Assembly (NCBI GenBank): GCA_947088345.1
Contig: CAMUGE010000002.1
Coordinates: forward strand, 62,001-126,000
Length of the DNA: 64,000 nucleotides
DNA from: an uncultured Roseburia sp.
GTDB taxonomy: Bacteria; Bacillota; Clostridia; Lachnospirales; Lachnospiraceae
Reading direction: 5' to 3'
The notes beneath the pieces were generated by a model. It made no database searches. It saw only the letters and a list, made by a program, of their open reading frames with translations, and had not been told where the DNA came from. A program made the translations under genes and the position numbers. Positions 35,454-46,686 of the stretch are shown piece after piece (position 1 is the first letter of the stretch; every line of letters begins with the position of its first letter).

Positions 35454-36329
35454 TTATTTGCCTCTCTTTGCATCTTTTTCTATATCCCGGTGTTCAATCT
35501 TAAGCCCATACCCTTTTTTCTCAGAAAGTATTTTATAGATTTCATTGGCAAGCGTAACAGAGCGGTGTTTGCCGCCGGTACAGCCTATAGAAATCACCAG
35601 CTGATTTTTTCCTTCCGCCGAATAATTCGGAATCAGAAATGTCAGCAGATCTTCGACTTTATCCAGAAACTCATGCGCCTCGCGAAACTGCAGCACATAA
35701 TTTTGTATTTCCTCGTCATTCCCTGTTTTGGGGCGCAGTTCCTGTATGTAATAGGGATTCGGCAGAAAACGCACATCAAAGACAAGATCCGAATCAGCCG
35801 GAATCCCATATTTAAATCCAAACGACAATATCGTAATAAACAGATTTTTGTAGTCCTGATCCAAAATAAAAATCTTCTCAAGCTCAGCTTTTAATTCTCT
35901 GGTCAAAAGCCTGCCTGTATCTATAATATAATCCGCATTGTCTTTTAAAAAAGCAAGCCTCTTACGCTCCTCATTGATACCTTTATCGACGCGCTCCCCT
36001 CCGGCCAGCGGGTGGTTTCTGCGCGTCTCCTTATAACGGCGCACCAGCACGGTATCATTGGAATCCAGAAAGAGGATTTCATAATTCGTACCTCTCCTGC
36101 GGATTCGCTCCAACACTTCCTTTAGCTCTTCAAGGGAACGTCCGTTTCGAATATCAATCCCGACCGCAACGTTTTTTAATTCTACAATCCGCTGTTCCGT
36201 CAGTTCCAGAAACTGCTCCAGCAACGGGATCGGCAGGTTATCTACGCAATAAAAACCGATGTCTTCCATTATCTTAATTGCCGTACTCTTTCCTGCCCCA
36301 GACATTCCGGTTAAAATCACAAATTTCAT
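35454..36329 (-). CDS. rapZ: RapZ/YvcJ, nucleotide-binding regulator
   Basis: A 291-residue P-loop protein. Walker A GMSGAGKST (about 8-16) and the C-terminal ligand-binding domain with IGCTGGKHRSVTLA (about 243-256) are intact. In E. coli RapZ controls GlmZ small-RNA decay; in Bacillus YvcJ affects competence, and the Clostridial role is not known. ATG 36329 follows GAGAGGAAAA and is preferred over an ATG four codons upstream. Confidence 0.95.
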   Translation of the reverse strand: MKFVILTGMSGAGKSTAIKIMEDIGFYCVDNLPIPLLEQFLELTEQRIVELKNVAVGIDIRNGRSLEELKEVLERIRRRGTNYEILFLDSNDTVLVRRYKETRRNHPLAGGERVDKGINEERKRLAFLKDNADYIIDTGRLLTRELKAELEKIFILDQDYKNLFITILSFGFKYGIPADSDLVFDVRFLPNPYYIQELRPKTGNDEEIQNYVLQFREAHEFLDKVEDLLTFLIPNYSAEGKNQLVISIGCTGGKHRSVTLANEIYKILSEKKGYGLKIEHRDIEKDAKRGK

Positions 36330-36392
36330 TTTTCCTCTCATTCTGCCGCAAACGCGGCTCTTGACACTGTAGCGCCCCGACAGGCTATTACG

Positions 36393-37301
36393 CTAAAACT
36401 TGCCGATGATTTTCACTTCCGGTTCAAGTGTCACATGAAAAGCCTGTTCTACCTTTTGGATCACGTCCGCCATCAGCTGTCTGATCTCACATGCGGTAGC
36501 GCCGTCTGCATTAATCACAAACCCGCAGTGCTTTTCGGATACCATCGCGCCGCCGACGCGGTAACCCGAAAGTCCCGCATCCATAATCAGCTTGCCTGCA
36601 TAGTAGCCGTTCGGCCGTTTAAACGTACTCCCGGCGCTCGGAAACTCCAATGGCTGTTTTTCCATCCGCCTTTTCCGAAGTTCTCCCATCCTGGCCAGGA
36701 TTTTCTCTCTATCACTCGAATACAGTTTCAGATCGGCGGAAACCACAATATAATGATTGGCAGGAATACAGCTGGCGCGATAGCCAAACGCCATCTCTTC
36801 CGCCGGTATCCGTTTCTCCGTTCCAAAAGCATCGAGAACCGTGACAGAGGAGACAATATCTTTCATCTCGCTTCCGTATGCGCCTGCGTTCATAGTGACA
36901 GCGCCGCCAACCGTTCCCGGTATTCCTGCTGCAAATTCCATCCCGCCAAGCGCGGCTTCTGCCGCAGCGTTAGCCGCTTTCGTCAGAAGCACGCCCGCCG
37001 GAACTGCCATAACGGTATCTTTGATCGTGATCTCCGCTTCGTCCGCTCCCATCTCAATGACAAGTCCGTCCATCCCGCTGTCGCCGACTAAAAGATTGCT
37101 TCCGTTTCCAATAATATAACTGGGTATGCCGCACTGTCTGCAAAGCTTTAAGATATCGGGCAGCTGCTTTGTGTCCGGCCGCACAAAATATTCTGCGGGA
37201 CCGCCCACGCGAAAGGTTGTATGGCGACTCATTGGTTCGTTTTTGCAGTGGGGGGCATCCCCCGCAATTTCACTTAATTTTTGAAAAAAATCCAAACTCA
37301 C
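36393..37301 (-). CDS. murB: MurB, UDP-N-acetylenolpyruvoylglucosamine reductase
   Basis: A 302-residue FAD enzyme of peptidoglycan precursor synthesis, giving UDP-MurNAc. The FAD region is NGSNLLVGDSG and GIPGTVGGAVTMNAGAYG; YRASCIP carries the substrate-region Tyr-Arg; the catalytic Ser is in AGSTFKRP; and HCGFVINADGATA closes the third domain. Length matches the type II (shorter) enzymes. It is spaced about 60 bases before rapZ. Confidence 0.96.
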   Translation of the reverse strand: MSLDFFQKLSEIAGDAPHCKNEPMSRHTTFRVGGPAEYFVRPDTKQLPDILKLCRQCGIPSYIIGNGSNLLVGDSGMDGLVIEMGADEAEITIKDTVMAVPAGVLLTKAANAAAEAALGGMEFAAGIPGTVGGAVTMNAGAYGSEMKDIVSSVTVLDAFGTEKRIPAEEMAFGYRASCIPANHYIVVSADLKLYSSDREKILARMGELRKRRMEKQPLEFPSAGSTFKRPNGYYAGKLIMDAGLSGYRVGGAMVSEKHCGFVINADGATACEIRQLMADVIQKVEQAFHVTLEPEVKIIGKF

Positions 37302-37336
37302 GTTTCTCCCCCTGCTTTTTGCATTGCACCGGGCGT

Positions 37337-38749
37337 CTATGCTTCTTTTAAAAATGCAATATAACCGCGATATGCCTCATACAAATCTACTTTGCTGATA
37401 ATCTCCCACGGAGCGTGCATATTTAACACCGCAACACCGCTGTCAATCACATTCATACCATAATTTGCCAGAATATATGCGATCGTTCCTCCGCCCCCCT
37501 GGTCAACTTTGCCAAGCTCTGCCGTCTGGAACGACACTTCATTTTTATCCATAATATGACGAAGTTTTGCCACATATTCTGCATTTGCATCATTCGAACC
37601 GGATTTGCCTCTGGAACCGGTATACTTATTAAAGACGAGTCCCCGTCCAAAATAGGCCGTATTGTGCTTTAACATCACCGAAGAATAGTTCGGATCAAAT
37701 GCCGCTGAAACGTCGGAAGAGAGTACGTCGGAATTTTTCATGGCCCGCCGCAGGGCAAGCTCCGAGTAGCGCCCCATCGCGTCTAAAAGTTCCGCCACCG
37801 TATTTTCAAAGAAACGCGACTGCATTCCGGTTGCCCCGACACTGCCGATTTCCTCTTTATCCACAAGAAGACACACGCTCGTACGCTTTGGCTCTTTCAT
37901 TTTCAGCATGGCCATAAAGGACGGATAGGCGCATACTCTGTCGTCATGCCCATATCCCATAATCATACTGCGGTCAAAACCGTAATCCCGCGCTGCGCCT
38001 GCGGGAACAACCTCAATTTCGGCTGAGAGAAAATCCTCCTCCTCAATCTCATACTCTTTCTCCAAAAGCGCTAAGATATTTGCTTTTACTTTTTCTTTCC
38101 GTTTCTCTTTGTCTTCTTTCTTTTCTTTTTCGTCCTCGGATAACGGAATGCTGCCGATCACAAGATCAAGTTTTTCCCCCTCAATCACCTTTGACGCTTT
38201 CTTTTCCATCTGTTCGCCCGAAAGATGCACAAGCAGGTCGCTGATCCCAAACACCGGATCATCCGGCTTATCGCCGATATTAACCGGAATAGCCGTCCCG
38301 TCTTTTTTGACAATCACGCCATGCAGCGCAAGCGGAAGCGTCACCCACTGATATTTTTTGATACCGCCATAGTAATGCGTGTCAAACATTGCAAAATCAT
38401 TGTCCTCGTAGATTGGGTCCTGTTTTAAGTCAAGCCTCGGCGAATCAATATGCGCGCCCAGAATATTCATACCGCATTCCAATTCGTCTGTCCCGATGAC
38501 AAAAAGCGCCATTCCTTTTCCCATATTGTTCGCATAAACACGGTCGCCCGGTTTTAATTTTTTATTCTCTCCAATGACTTTCTGGAGACTTACAAAGCCC
38601 TCTTTCTCGGCTTTTCTGACAAATGCCCCGACGCATTCACGCTCTGTCTTGCATTCAGATAAAAACTTGCGGTACTTCTCCGCAAACTCGTAAACGCGCT
38701 CCCGCTTTTCTCCCATAGGATACTTTTCCCAGGCATTCTTTCTATCCAT
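37337..38749 (-). CDS. M18 aminopeptidase
   Basis: A 470-residue dinuclear zinc aminopeptidase of the M18 family (bacterial ApeA/LAP4 type), removing N-terminal acidic or neutral residues in the cytoplasm. Visible metal and active-site motifs are ILGAHIDSPRLDLK (about 98-111), VDKEEIGSVGATG, MGYGHDDRVCAY, and a C-terminal His in LNMHAPWEIISK. A Lys/Glu-rich insertion (about 207-225) lies in the dimerisation domain. It sits between hprK and murB in the same direction, with short gaps, so the genes may share transcripts. Confidence 0.92.
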   Translation of the reverse strand: MDRKNAWEKYPMGEKRERVYEFAEKYRKFLSECKTERECVGAFVRKAEKEGFVSLQKVIGENKKLKPGDRVYANNMGKGMALFVIGTDELECGMNILGAHIDSPRLDLKQDPIYEDNDFAMFDTHYYGGIKKYQWVTLPLALHGVIVKKDGTAIPVNIGDKPDDPVFGISDLLVHLSGEQMEKKASKVIEGEKLDLVIGSIPLSEDEKEKKEDKEKRKEKVKANILALLEKEYEIEEEDFLSAEIEVVPAGAARDYGFDRSMIMGYGHDDRVCAYPSFMAMLKMKEPKRTSVCLLVDKEEIGSVGATGMQSRFFENTVAELLDAMGRYSELALRRAMKNSDVLSSDVSAAFDPNYSSVMLKHNTAYFGRGLVFNKYTGSRGKSGSNDANAEYVAKLRHIMDKNEVSFQTAELGKVDQGGGGTIAYILANYGMNVIDSGVAVLNMHAPWEIISKVDLYEAYRGYIAFLKEA

Positions 38750-38773
38750 CTTTTCAATCCTCCATTCTCATTC

Positions 38774-39709
38774 TTACGCTTCGGGCTGCTTCGTCAGGTT
38801 CTCCTGCACACGGCGATACAGTTCCTGCGCCGCATTATACCCCATCTTCTTTTGTCTGTGGTTTACGGCAGCCGCCTCGCAGATTACCGCAAGGTTACGG
38901 CCCGGCCGAATCGGCAGCGACTGGCATACCACGCGGTTGCCCAGAAATTCAGTATATTCTTCTTCCAGACCAAGCCTGTCATACTCTTTATCCTTCTTCC
39001 AGTCTTCCAGCTTAATCACAAGATCAATCTGCTGTTTTTCTTTTACGCCCTCTACGCCAAACAATGTCTTGATATCAATGATGCCGATGCCGCGCAGCTC
39101 AATAAAATAGCGCGTGATATCCGGCGATGTCCCCATCAGCACATGATCATTAATCTTGCGAATCTCCACAACATCATCTGTCACAAGCCTGTGCCCTCTG
39201 CGCACCAGTTCCAATGCGGCTTCGCTCTTGCCGATACCGCTCTCGCCCATGATTAAAACGCCCTCGCCGTACACGTCTACAAGCACGCCGTGAATGGTAA
39301 TACTTGGCGCAAGCTGTTCGCTCAGCCAGTAGATGAGTTCCGCCATAAATTCGGATGTTCCCCGTTTTGTACCAAAAATCGGAATCCCTTTCTCTTCCGC
39401 CAGCTTTAAAAACAGTTCATCCGGCTTTAAATCGCGGCAAATAATGACGCACGGAACATCATAACTCATAAATTCCCGATAAATACTCTCCTTTTTCTCC
39501 GCATCCAGCTGCTGTAAATACGTATATTCCACCATTCCGATAATCTGAACCCGCGACTGCTCAAAATGTTTAAAATAACCGCTCAACTGCAGCGCCGGAC
39601 GGTTGACGTCGCTGACCGTAATGCGGTGGTCTTTTAATTCCATGTCAGGCAGAAAATTATAGAGTCCCATTGCCTCTACCATTTTTGTCAGCTTTACCAT
39701 ATTTCCCAT
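38774..39709 (-). CDS. hprK: HPr kinase/phosphorylase
   Basis: A 311-residue bifunctional enzyme that phosphorylates Ser46 of HPr and reverses it, the sensor for carbon catabolite repression in Firmicutes. The P-loop is GESGIGKSE (about 153-161), and the family signature is LRGIGIIDIKTLFG (about 204-217). The N-terminal regulatory domain is complete. It starts after AAAGGGGGATTTAT at 39709. Conserved neighbours are uvrC upstream and murB/rapZ downstream. Confidence 0.96.
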   Translation of the reverse strand: MGNMVKLTKMVEAMGLYNFLPDMELKDHRITVSDVNRPALQLSGYFKHFEQSRVQIIGMVEYTYLQQLDAEKKESIYREFMSYDVPCVIICRDLKPDELFLKLAEEKGIPIFGTKRGTSEFMAELIYWLSEQLAPSITIHGVLVDVYGEGVLIMGESGIGKSEAALELVRRGHRLVTDDVVEIRKINDHVLMGTSPDITRYFIELRGIGIIDIKTLFGVEGVKEKQQIDLVIKLEDWKKDKEYDRLGLEEEYTEFLGNRVVCQSLPIRPGRNLAVICEAAAVNHRQKKMGYNAAQELYRRVQENLTKQPEA

Positions 39710-39719
39710 ATAAATCCCC

Positions 39720-39830
39720 CTTTCTGCACTGCGAACGCAGCCCGCATTCGCTTAATGCGCGAAGCGACTTTGTGGCAAGCCATTGATGGCCTTAAAGCGC
39801 GCAGACAAAAATCTCCGTGTGAAAAATTTA
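39720..39830. other. Hairpin-rich leader of hprK
   Basis: Several nested stems: CTGCG-AA-CGCAG, GCATT/AATGC, AAGCCA/TGGCCTT with a one-base bulge, bracketed by GCGCG blocks. A GTGTGA occurs at 39811 with TCACAC about 75 bases further on. It is the leader between uvrC and hprK and could control hprK translation or be a decayed repeat copy. No gene is present. Confidence 0.35.
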
Positions 39831-39918
39831 TTTTCAGAATAAAACCTCCCGGTTTTTGTGATACCGCAGATTATTACGCCTCACACTGCTGCAATTATAG
39901 CATACTATCTGTCTTCTT

Positions 39919-41805
39919 TCAACTCATGCCTTTCTGTGATTGTGACTGCGCATGGAAAAACTGATACACTGCCTTTGCTGCCTGTTCGTTCATGGAGTCT
40001 GTCGCCGCAAGATCTGCTTCATCCGCTGCTTTAATCGCATCCAGAGACTGATATTTTTTCATCAGAGCTTTTCTGCGCGCCGGTCCGATGCCTGCAATAT
40101 CGTCCAGTATAGAATGTACCTGCTCTTTGCTTCTTAACGAGCGGTGATACTCGATGGCAAACCGGTGCGCTTCATCCTGTACCCTTGTAATCAGCTTAAA
40201 TCCCTCGCTGCGCCGATCGATCGGAATCTCCACATTGTGATAGTATAACCCTCTTGTACGGTGATTATCATCTTTTACCATGCCGCAGACAGGAATATTT
40301 AACCGCAGTTCGTCGAGCACGGAAAGCGCAACATTGACCTGTCCCTTTCCGCCGTCCATCATAATCAGATCTGGAAAACGCGTAAAACTTCCGTATTCCT
40401 CTGAAATCTCTTTGTCGGCAAGCTCTTTTTGCTCTTTCATTCCGTGCATAAAACGGCGCATTAATACCTCATGCATAGATGCATAGTCATCAGGCCCCAG
40501 TACCGTCTTTAACTTAAATTTTCGGTAATCACTGCGCTTAGGCTTTCCTTTCTCAAAGACGACCATAGAAGCCACTGTCTCAAAACCGTTGATATTTGAA
40601 ATATCATACGCCTCGACCCGGACAAGCTGCTCTAAATCCAACAGTTTTCCAATCTCTTTCAGTGCGCCGATCGTGCGCCCCTCCTCGCGCTTGATCTTTT
40701 CTTTATCCTGCGAGAGCACAAGAAGCGCATTCTTCTCCGCCAGCTCTACCAGCTTCTCTTTCATACCTTTTTGCGGCACGCGGATATAGACTTTACCGCC
40801 TCTTTTTTTTGAAAGCCAGTCGGTTAAAATATCCTGCTCCTCAATTTCTCCCTGCAGCATAATCTCGCGCGGAATAAACGGTGTGCCCGCATAAAACTGC
40901 TTAATAAACGTCGTTAAAATCTGACTTTTGGTATCCTCGGCTCCGATTCTTATATAAAAGTGGTCACGTCCGATTAATTTGCCGCCTCGTATAAAAAACA
41001 CCTGCACTACAGCGTCCTGATCGTCGTACGCCGCAGCGATAATATCTTTGTCTTCGCCGTCCGTATTTGTCATTTTCTGCTTTTGGGCAATCTGCTTTAC
41101 ACTGCCAATCAGCTCACGATACCCAATTGCTTTCTCAAACTCCATTTCCTCTGAAGCTTTCAGCATTTTCTGCTCCAGCATCTTTAAGACTCTGGCATAA
41201 TTCCCGTTTAAAAATTCCGTTACCTCCGCTACCTGCCTGCGATAATCCTCCTTTGTGACATACCCCTGGCAGGGGGCGCTGCACTGATGTATGTGATAGT
41301 TTAAACACGGGCGCTCTTTTCCGATATCTTTCGGCAGATTTCTGCTGCAGGTGCGCAGACGGTATATCTTGTTTACAAGCTCAATCGTGTCCCTGACTGC
41401 GCCCCCGCTCGTATAAGGCCCAAAATAGCGCGACCTGTCCTTTTTTTGCTGACGTGAAAAGAGGACTCTCGGGAAATCCTCCCCAAGAGTCACTCTGATA
41501 TACGGATATGTTTTGTCGTCGCGCAGCATCGTATTGTATTTCGGATGATGTTCTTTAATTAAATTACATTCCAGCACAAGCGCTTCCAGTTCCGAGTCCG
41601 TAATGATATACTCAAAACGCTCAATCTGCTTTACCATCTGCGCTTTCTTAATACCCTCGTTATGGCTTGGCTGAAAATACTGGTGGACCCGCTTGCGCAG
41701 GCTCACCGCTTTTCCGATATAGATAATCGTGTCGCTTTTGTCGTGCATAATGTAAACGCCCGGCAAATCCGGAACTTTTTTCAGTTCTTCTCCAATATCA
41801 AACAT
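39919..41805 (-). CDS. uvrC: UvrC, excinuclease subunit C
   Basis: A 628-residue nucleotide-excision-repair nuclease making both incisions with UvrB. The GIY-YIG domain is at the start (PGVYIMHDK, then IIYIGKA), a UVR helical pair follows (about 200-235), then the RNase H-like nuclease ([32 protein letters not shown]) and C-terminal helix-hairpin-helix ([19 protein letters not shown]). ATG 41805 overlaps the ftsH stop by eight bases and has GGGGAATAACA before it; an upstream start inside ftsH is less likely. Confidence 0.96.
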   Translation of the reverse strand: MFDIGEELKKVPDLPGVYIMHDKSDTIIYIGKAVSLRKRVHQYFQPSHNEGIKKAQMVKQIERFEYIITDSELEALVLECNLIKEHHPKYNTMLRDDKTYPYIRVTLGEDFPRVLFSRQQKKDRSRYFGPYTSGGAVRDTIELVNKIYRLRTCSRNLPKDIGKERPCLNYHIHQCSAPCQGYVTKEDYRRQVAEVTEFLNGNYARVLKMLEQKMLKASEEMEFEKAIGYRELIGSVKQIAQKQKMTNTDGEDKDIIAAAYDDQDAVVQVFFIRGGKLIGRDHFYIRIGAEDTKSQILTTFIKQFYAGTPFIPREIMLQGEIEEQDILTDWLSKKRGGKVYIRVPQKGMKEKLVELAEKNALLVLSQDKEKIKREEGRTIGALKEIGKLLDLEQLVRVEAYDISNINGFETVASMVVFEKGKPKRSDYRKFKLKTVLGPDDYASMHEVLMRRFMHGMKEQKELADKEISEEYGSFTRFPDLIMMDGGKGQVNVALSVLDELRLNIPVCGMVKDDNHRTRGLYYHNVEIPIDRRSEGFKLITRVQDEAHRFAIEYHRSLRSKEQVHSILDDIAGIGPARRKALMKKYQSLDAIKAADEADLAATDSMNEQAAKAVYQFFHAQSQSQKGMS

Positions 41806-43819
41806 TGTTATTCCCCGACTCATCCGAAACAATACAATCTAACTTTTTTCCTTTATTTTCAAGATCCAGACGCGCTTCCTCAGCCTGCTCAAAAAATGTC
41901 TTTTTTTCTTCCTGCTCTTCCGGCTCCGGTATGTTTTTTAATTCACGGAAGATCGTCATAAACTCCTTCCCGGTAATTGTCTCATGATCGTACAGATATT
42001 CTGCAATCTTATCCAGAACCTCCCGGTTTTCCTTCAACAGACGCATTGCCTCGTTGTAACAGCCGTTTATGATGGAGAGTACCTCACTGTCAATCTGCGC
42101 TGCCGTATCTTCACCGCAGATCAGCCCCGCCCTGTTATCCAGATACTGATTATCAACTGTCGCAAGGCACATCATTCCAAACCTGTCCGACATTCCGTAC
42201 TGTGTTACCATCGCGCGGGCAATCGCCGTTGCATTCTCGATATCGTTTGAAGCGCCGCTGGTCTCGGACGCAAACACCAGCATTTCAGCCGCGCGCCCCG
42301 CCATATAGGTTGTAATTTTTGCAAGCAGCTCGTCCTTTGTCTGCAGATACTTCTCTTCCTCGGGCGTCTGCAGCGTATAGCCAAGCGCCCCCATTGTGCG
42401 GGGTACGATTGTAATCTTCTGCACAGGTTCGGTATTTTTCTGCAGCGCAGTCACCATTGCATGGCCAACTTCATGATACGAGACAATTTTTCTCTCTTTC
42501 TCGCTCATCACGCGGTCTTTCTTTTCTTTTCCGCCGACGGCAACAAGCTCAAACGCGTGGAATAAGTCCGACTGGTTTACAAATTTTCTGCCGCTCTTTA
42601 CCGCGTTAATCGCCGCCTCGTTAATCATATTTGCAAGATCCGAACCAACCAGCCCCGCAGCGGCAAGCGCCAGCGCATCCAAATCGACCGTTTCATCCAT
42701 CAGCACGCCCTTGGAATGTACTTTTAACGTTTCAAGGCGCCCTTTTAAATCCGGTTTATCGACAATAATACGGCGATCAAACCGCCCCGGACGCAGCAGC
42801 GCCTTGTCAAGCACCTCCGGACGATTTGTCGCGGCAAGAATCAACAGACCTTTTGACGTGTCAAACCCATCCATTTCCGCAAGCAGCTGGTTTAACGTCT
42901 GCTCGCGCTCATCGTTGCCGCCGTAGCGGTTATCGCGGCTCTTTCCGATCGCGTCAATCTCGTCGATAAATATAATACATGGCGCCTGTTTCTGCGCCTC
43001 CTTAAATAAGTCGCGCACACGCGATGCTCCCACACCGACAAACATTTCGACAAAATCAGATCCCGCCAGAGAAAAAAACGGCACATGCGCTTCGCCTGCG
43101 ACTGCTTTCGCCAAAAGTGTTTTTCCGGTACCGGGAGGTCCTACAAGAAGCGCACCTTTCGGAAGCTTCGCGCCGATCTCCCTGTATTTTCCCGGATTGT
43201 GCAAAAAATCCACGACTTCCTGCAGTGATTCTTTTGCCTCGTCCTGCCCTGCCACATCTTTAAATGTAACGCCTGTCTGCCGCTCCACATAGATCTTGGC
43301 GTTGCTCTTGCCAACTCCCATCGCGCCTCCGCCCATACGGCGCATTACGATACCAAAAACAACCCAAATTAAAATAACCGGGATCAGATAACTTAATATA
43401 TTGTAAATCCATGCAGACGTATTATCGGGAATGACGCCATAAATTTCGACACCGTACTGCTTTAAAATCGGAATCATTTCTTCATCCGCAACTCTGCCGC
43501 AATAATATTTGGTCTGGTGCAGCTTTTTCTCATCCGTCTCCAAAACAATATTGATCTCGTAAGCGCCGATCTCAACCGACTCTACTTTTTTATCTTTCCA
43601 TTCGCCCTCCCCCTTTACCATCTGAAGAAATTCGGAGTAGGAGACTTCCTGTGTACTCATCTGGTTAAAACGGTTTGAAACCATGCTCATAATAAAAAGA
43701 GCAACCAGGGAAATCAGAATAAAGGCCATGACAAGCTGTCCGTTATGATTATCCTTATTTCCGCGGTTCCCGTTCCCGCCGCTGTTCCCGTTATTATTTG
43801 AATTATTCTGGTTTTCCAT
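41798..43819 (-). CDS. ftsH: FtsH membrane AAA+ zinc protease
   Basis: A 673-residue membrane protease. Membrane helices at about 27-46 and 130-155 flank the extracellular domain. AAA+ motifs: [29 protein letters not shown], and the second region of homology [20 protein letters not shown]. The zinc site is HEVGH, with the usual Ala of HEAGH replaced by Val, and the third ligand Asp lies in [12 protein letters not shown] glycine/asparagine-rich N-terminal tail ([16 protein letters not shown]) is unusual. The C-terminus is a charged tail. It is upstream of uvrC. Confidence 0.96.
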   Translation of the reverse strand: MENQNNSNNNGNSGGNGNRGNKDNHNGQLVMAFILISLVALFIMSMVSNRFNQMSTQEVSYSEFLQMVKGEGEWKDKKVESVEIGAYEINIVLETDEKKLHQTKYYCGRVADEEMIPILKQYGVEIYGVIPDNTSAWIYNILSYLIPVILIWVVFGIVMRRMGGGAMGVGKSNAKIYVERQTGVTFKDVAGQDEAKESLQEVVDFLHNPGKYREIGAKLPKGALLVGPPGTGKTLLAKAVAGEAHVPFFSLAGSDFVEMFVGVGASRVRDLFKEAQKQAPCIIFIDEIDAIGKSRDNRYGGNDEREQTLNQLLAEMDGFDTSKGLLILAATNRPEVLDKALLRPGRFDRRIIVDKPDLKGRLETLKVHSKGVLMDETVDLDALALAAAGLVGSDLANMINEAAINAVKSGRKFVNQSDLFHAFELVAVGGKEKKDRVMSEKERKIVSYHEVGHAMVTALQKNTEPVQKITIVPRTMGALGYTLQTPEEEKYLQTKDELLAKITTYMAGRAAEMLVFASETSGASNDIENATAIARAMVTQYGMSDRFGMMCLATVDNQYLDNRAGLICGEDTAAQIDSEVLSIINGCYNEAMRLLKENREVLDKIAEYLYDHETITGKEFMTIFRELKNIPEPEEQEEKKTFFEQAEEARLDLENKGKKLDCIVSDESGNNNV

Positions 43820-44045
43820 CTTCTTTATCCTTTCCTGCGGTAAGCGCTTCTTTCATTATATTGAAAACACACCCTAAAAGCAATACACAGTTGGTGAACT
43901 TTTGTTGTAATTTTATAAATTCTTTCTAAAGATCCAAAAGCAAAATGGACGATTCTTTGAAATTCCTCTGGATTTTACGCTTACTTCGTTGTATACTATA
44001 TGAATTATATGATTTATAATACGCATTTGAGGAGGAAAAAAACCT

Positions 44046-45656
44046 ATGCCTGTAAAGTATGTCTTTGTCACCGGCGGCGTTGTATCGGGTCTTGGCAAGG
44101 GGATTACCGCAGCTTCGCTCGGCAGACTTTTAAAAGCGCGCGGATACAAAGTGACCATGCAGAAATTTGATCCCTATATCAATATTGACCCCGGCACCAT
44201 GAATCCCATCCAGCACGGCGAAGTATTCGTCACGGACGACGGTGCGGAAACGGATCTGGACTTAGGACATTATGAACGATTTATCGATGAGAGCCTGACA
44301 AAAAATTCCAATGTGACAACCGGTAAAATCTACTGGTCCGTTTTGCAGAAAGAACGGCGCGGCGATTACGGCGGCGGCACTGTTCAGGTGATCCCTCATA
44401 TCACCAATGAGATTAAAAGCCGATTTTACCGTAACTTCACGTCGGAAGAAACGCATATCGCTATTATTGAAGTCGGCGGGACAGTCGGAGATATTGAGAG
44501 CCAGCCGTTTTTAGAAGCGATCCGCCAGTTTCAGCACGAAGTAGGCAGAGAAAACGCGATTCTAATCCATGTGACGCTGATCCCCTATATCAAAGCGTCC
44601 GGCGAACTGAAAACAAAGCCGACACAGGCAAGCGTGAAAGAATTGCAGGGAATGGGCATCCAGCCTGACATCATTGTATGCCGAAGCGAACAGCCGTTAG
44701 AACAAAATTTAAAAGACAAAATCGCGCTTTTTTGTAATGTACCGGGCGATCATGTGCTGCAGAACCTGGATGTAGAATACCTCTATGAAGCGCCTCTTGC
44801 AATGGAAAAAGAACATCTTGCCAGAGTCGCATGCGACTCTCTGCATTTACCATGCCCCGAACCTGATTTAAAAGACTGGGAAACTATGGTAGACGCGCTG
44901 TATCATCCAGATAAAGAGGTTACGGTTGCACTTGTGGGAAAATATATCGCGCTGCACGACGCCTATATTTCTGTTGTTGAGGCTTTAAAACACGGCGGAA
45001 TTGCAAGCCGCGCAACCGTCAATATCAAATGGGTGGATTCCGAGTCAGTCAACGAAGATACGATAAACGGAATCCTGAGCGATGTCTCCGGCATAATTGT
45101 ACCCGGCGGCTTCGGCTCCCGCGGCGTCGAAGGCATGATTCTTTCCGCTAAATACGCAAGAGAGCATAAGATTCCGTATCTTGGGATGTGCCTTGGCATG
45201 CAGGTTGCCATTATCGAATACGCGCGCAATGTCTGCGGCTACCACGACGCCAACAGTGTGGAACTCGACCCGAACACCACGCATCCCGTTATCGCGCTGA
45301 TGCCGGATCAAAACGGCGTGGAAGACATCGGCGGCACGCTGCGGCTTGGCTCCTATCCATGTATGCTGGATGAATCTTCCAAAGCATTTGAGGTTTACGG
45401 CACAGAACAAATTGCAGAGCGGCACAGGCATCGCTATGAGGTCAACAATGATTTCCGTACCACTCTGACCGAACACGGCATGAAACTCTGCGGCATCTCG
45501 CCGGACGGAAGAATTATTGAAATGATTGAGATTCCGAATCACCCGTGGTTTATTGCAACGCAGGCTCATCCCGAATTAAAATCCAGGCCTAACCGCCCGC
45601 ATCCGCTGTTTCGCGGATTTATTGAAGCATCCATTCAAAATACAAAAATCAAGTAG
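44046..45656 (+). CDS. pyrG: CTP synthase
   Basis: A 536-residue glutamine-dependent CTP synthase, UTP to CTP. The N-terminal synthetase domain begins [20 protein letters not shown] (about 6-25), and the class I glutamine amidotransferase domain has PGGFGSRG, the nucleophilic Cys in [11 protein letters not shown], and His-Glu in QAHPELKS. It is rightward, divergent from ftsH. TATAAT at 44015-44020 is a possible -10 box. No run of G at the start or terminator hairpin typical of Bacillus pyrG attenuation is seen. The stop is TAG. Confidence 0.97.
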   Translation: MPVKYVFVTGGVVSGLGKGITAASLGRLLKARGYKVTMQKFDPYINIDPGTMNPIQHGEVFVTDDGAETDLDLGHYERFIDESLTKNSNVTTGKIYWSVLQKERRGDYGGGTVQVIPHITNEIKSRFYRNFTSEETHIAIIEVGGTVGDIESQPFLEAIRQFQHEVGRENAILIHVTLIPYIKASGELKTKPTQASVKELQGMGIQPDIIVCRSEQPLEQNLKDKIALFCNVPGDHVLQNLDVEYLYEAPLAMEKEHLARVACDSLHLPCPEPDLKDWETMVDALYHPDKEVTVALVGKYIALHDAYISVVEALKHGGIASRATVNIKWVDSESVNEDTINGILSDVSGIIVPGGFGSRGVEGMILSAKYAREHKIPYLGMCLGMQVAIIEYARNVCGYHDANSVELDPNTTHPVIALMPDQNGVEDIGGTLRLGSYPCMLDESSKAFEVYGTEQIAERHRHRYEVNNDFRTTLTEHGMKLCGISPDGRIIEMIEIPNHPWFIATQAHPELKSRPNRPHPLFRGFIEASIQNTKIK

Positions 45657-45743
45657 AGAAGATTTATCTTCCCTGCTCGCGCGCCGGACGCGGGCAGCTT
45701 TCGCTGCATATTTCCTTTCTGCGTCCGTGTGCATAATAAAAAA

Positions 45744-45761
45744 GGGCAGGTGTTTCTGCCC
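45744..45761 (-). terminator. Terminator of psd
   Basis: Stem GGGCAG/CTGCCC; on the minus strand T6 follows. It lies eight bases after the psd stop codon. A second structure (GGACGC/GCGTCC around GCAGC-TTTC-GCTGC, near 45684-45726) sits between it and the pyrG stop. Confidence 0.75.
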
Positions 45762-45768
45762 TCTTACT

Positions 45769-46638
45769 TTATATCTGCTTTTTTCCAACCTGCTCCCCCA
45801 GACGCACCCTTGTCTCGATTCCCCGCATTGAATTAGACAAAATATCCGAATCCGGACAGACCTGTCCTTTCTGCGTGATCAGTATTACGGTGGAACCTCC
45901 AAAAGCAAAATTTCCTTTTTCCTCTCCCCGCTGTACATAACGATTTCCGGGCCGGTTCCTGATCCTTCCTACAAGCATCGCGCCCACTTCCATCTGCAGT
46001 ATTGTCCCCAACTGTTCGGATTTAAGCAGCGCATACTCTCTCGTATTCTCTTTGTAGATCGGAAAATTGTCATTGGCAACCGGATTAACCGTATGAAATA
46101 CTCCCGGTATCTGCACCTCGGCGGATACTTTTCCGCTGTCTGCATAGACATAGCGGTGATAATCCTCGACGCACAGACGAAATACCCAGAGATAACCGCC
46201 CGCATACCGTCTGGCAATCTTTTGATTTCTCACCAGACTTCCAACTGTATACGGCGTATGTTTAATCGTAACTACGCTGTTTTCTCTGACCGGATAAACG
46301 CAAAGCCTGCCGTCGCAGGGACTGATCAAAACATTCTCCGCCAACTCTGCTTTTCTTGCGCCCGATTTGATCTTTCTGGTAAAAAAATCATTGTAAGAAT
46401 TATAATTCTGCTGTTCATACTCACTCATATTAATAGAATGACTGCGAACAAACGGGCCGATCATAACTTTCGAAAACCCGGTCGAAAGCAGGGCCCCACC
46501 CATCTTTGAAAATATGGGTGCAAGAAACGGTCTTAACAAAATCCTTCCCATCGTGTGATTGTATACCGCTTCCAGCAAACGATCCTGTATTGAATTTTCT
46601 ACTGTAATATTCCCACTTCGATCAGAAACAGAATGCAT
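45769..46638 (-). CDS. psd: Phosphatidylserine decarboxylase
   Basis: A 289-residue enzyme that converts phosphatidylserine to phosphatidylethanolamine at the membrane. The self-processing site is FAFGGSTVIL (about 252-261), where the serine becomes the pyruvoyl group; bacteria often have LGST, here GGST. Conserved regions: RPFLAPIFSK, NDFFTRKIK (about 85-93), LVSPCDG-like LISPCDGRL, and FRLCVEDYHRYV. A strong GGAGAGAG ribosome site precedes the ATG. It is the last gene of the phospholipid block. Confidence 0.94.
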   Translation of the reverse strand: MHSVSDRSGNITVENSIQDRLLEAVYNHTMGRILLRPFLAPIFSKMGGALLSTGFSKVMIGPFVRSHSINMSEYEQQNYNSYNDFFTRKIKSGARKAELAENVLISPCDGRLCVYPVRENSVVTIKHTPYTVGSLVRNQKIARRYAGGYLWVFRLCVEDYHRYVYADSGKVSAEVQIPGVFHTVNPVANDNFPIYKENTREYALLKSEQLGTILQMEVGAMLVGRIRNRPGNRYVQRGEEKGNFAFGGSTVILITQKGQVCPDSDILSNSMRGIETRVRLGEQVGKKQI

Positions 46639-46686
46639 TCAAACTCTCTCCTTTCCTGCCTGTGCACCTCGCAATACGACAGCTGA

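Noticed and set aside
43981..44045. pyrG attenuator
   Set aside because: Neither a G run at the start of transcription nor a terminator hairpin is seen between the possible -10 box and the ATG.
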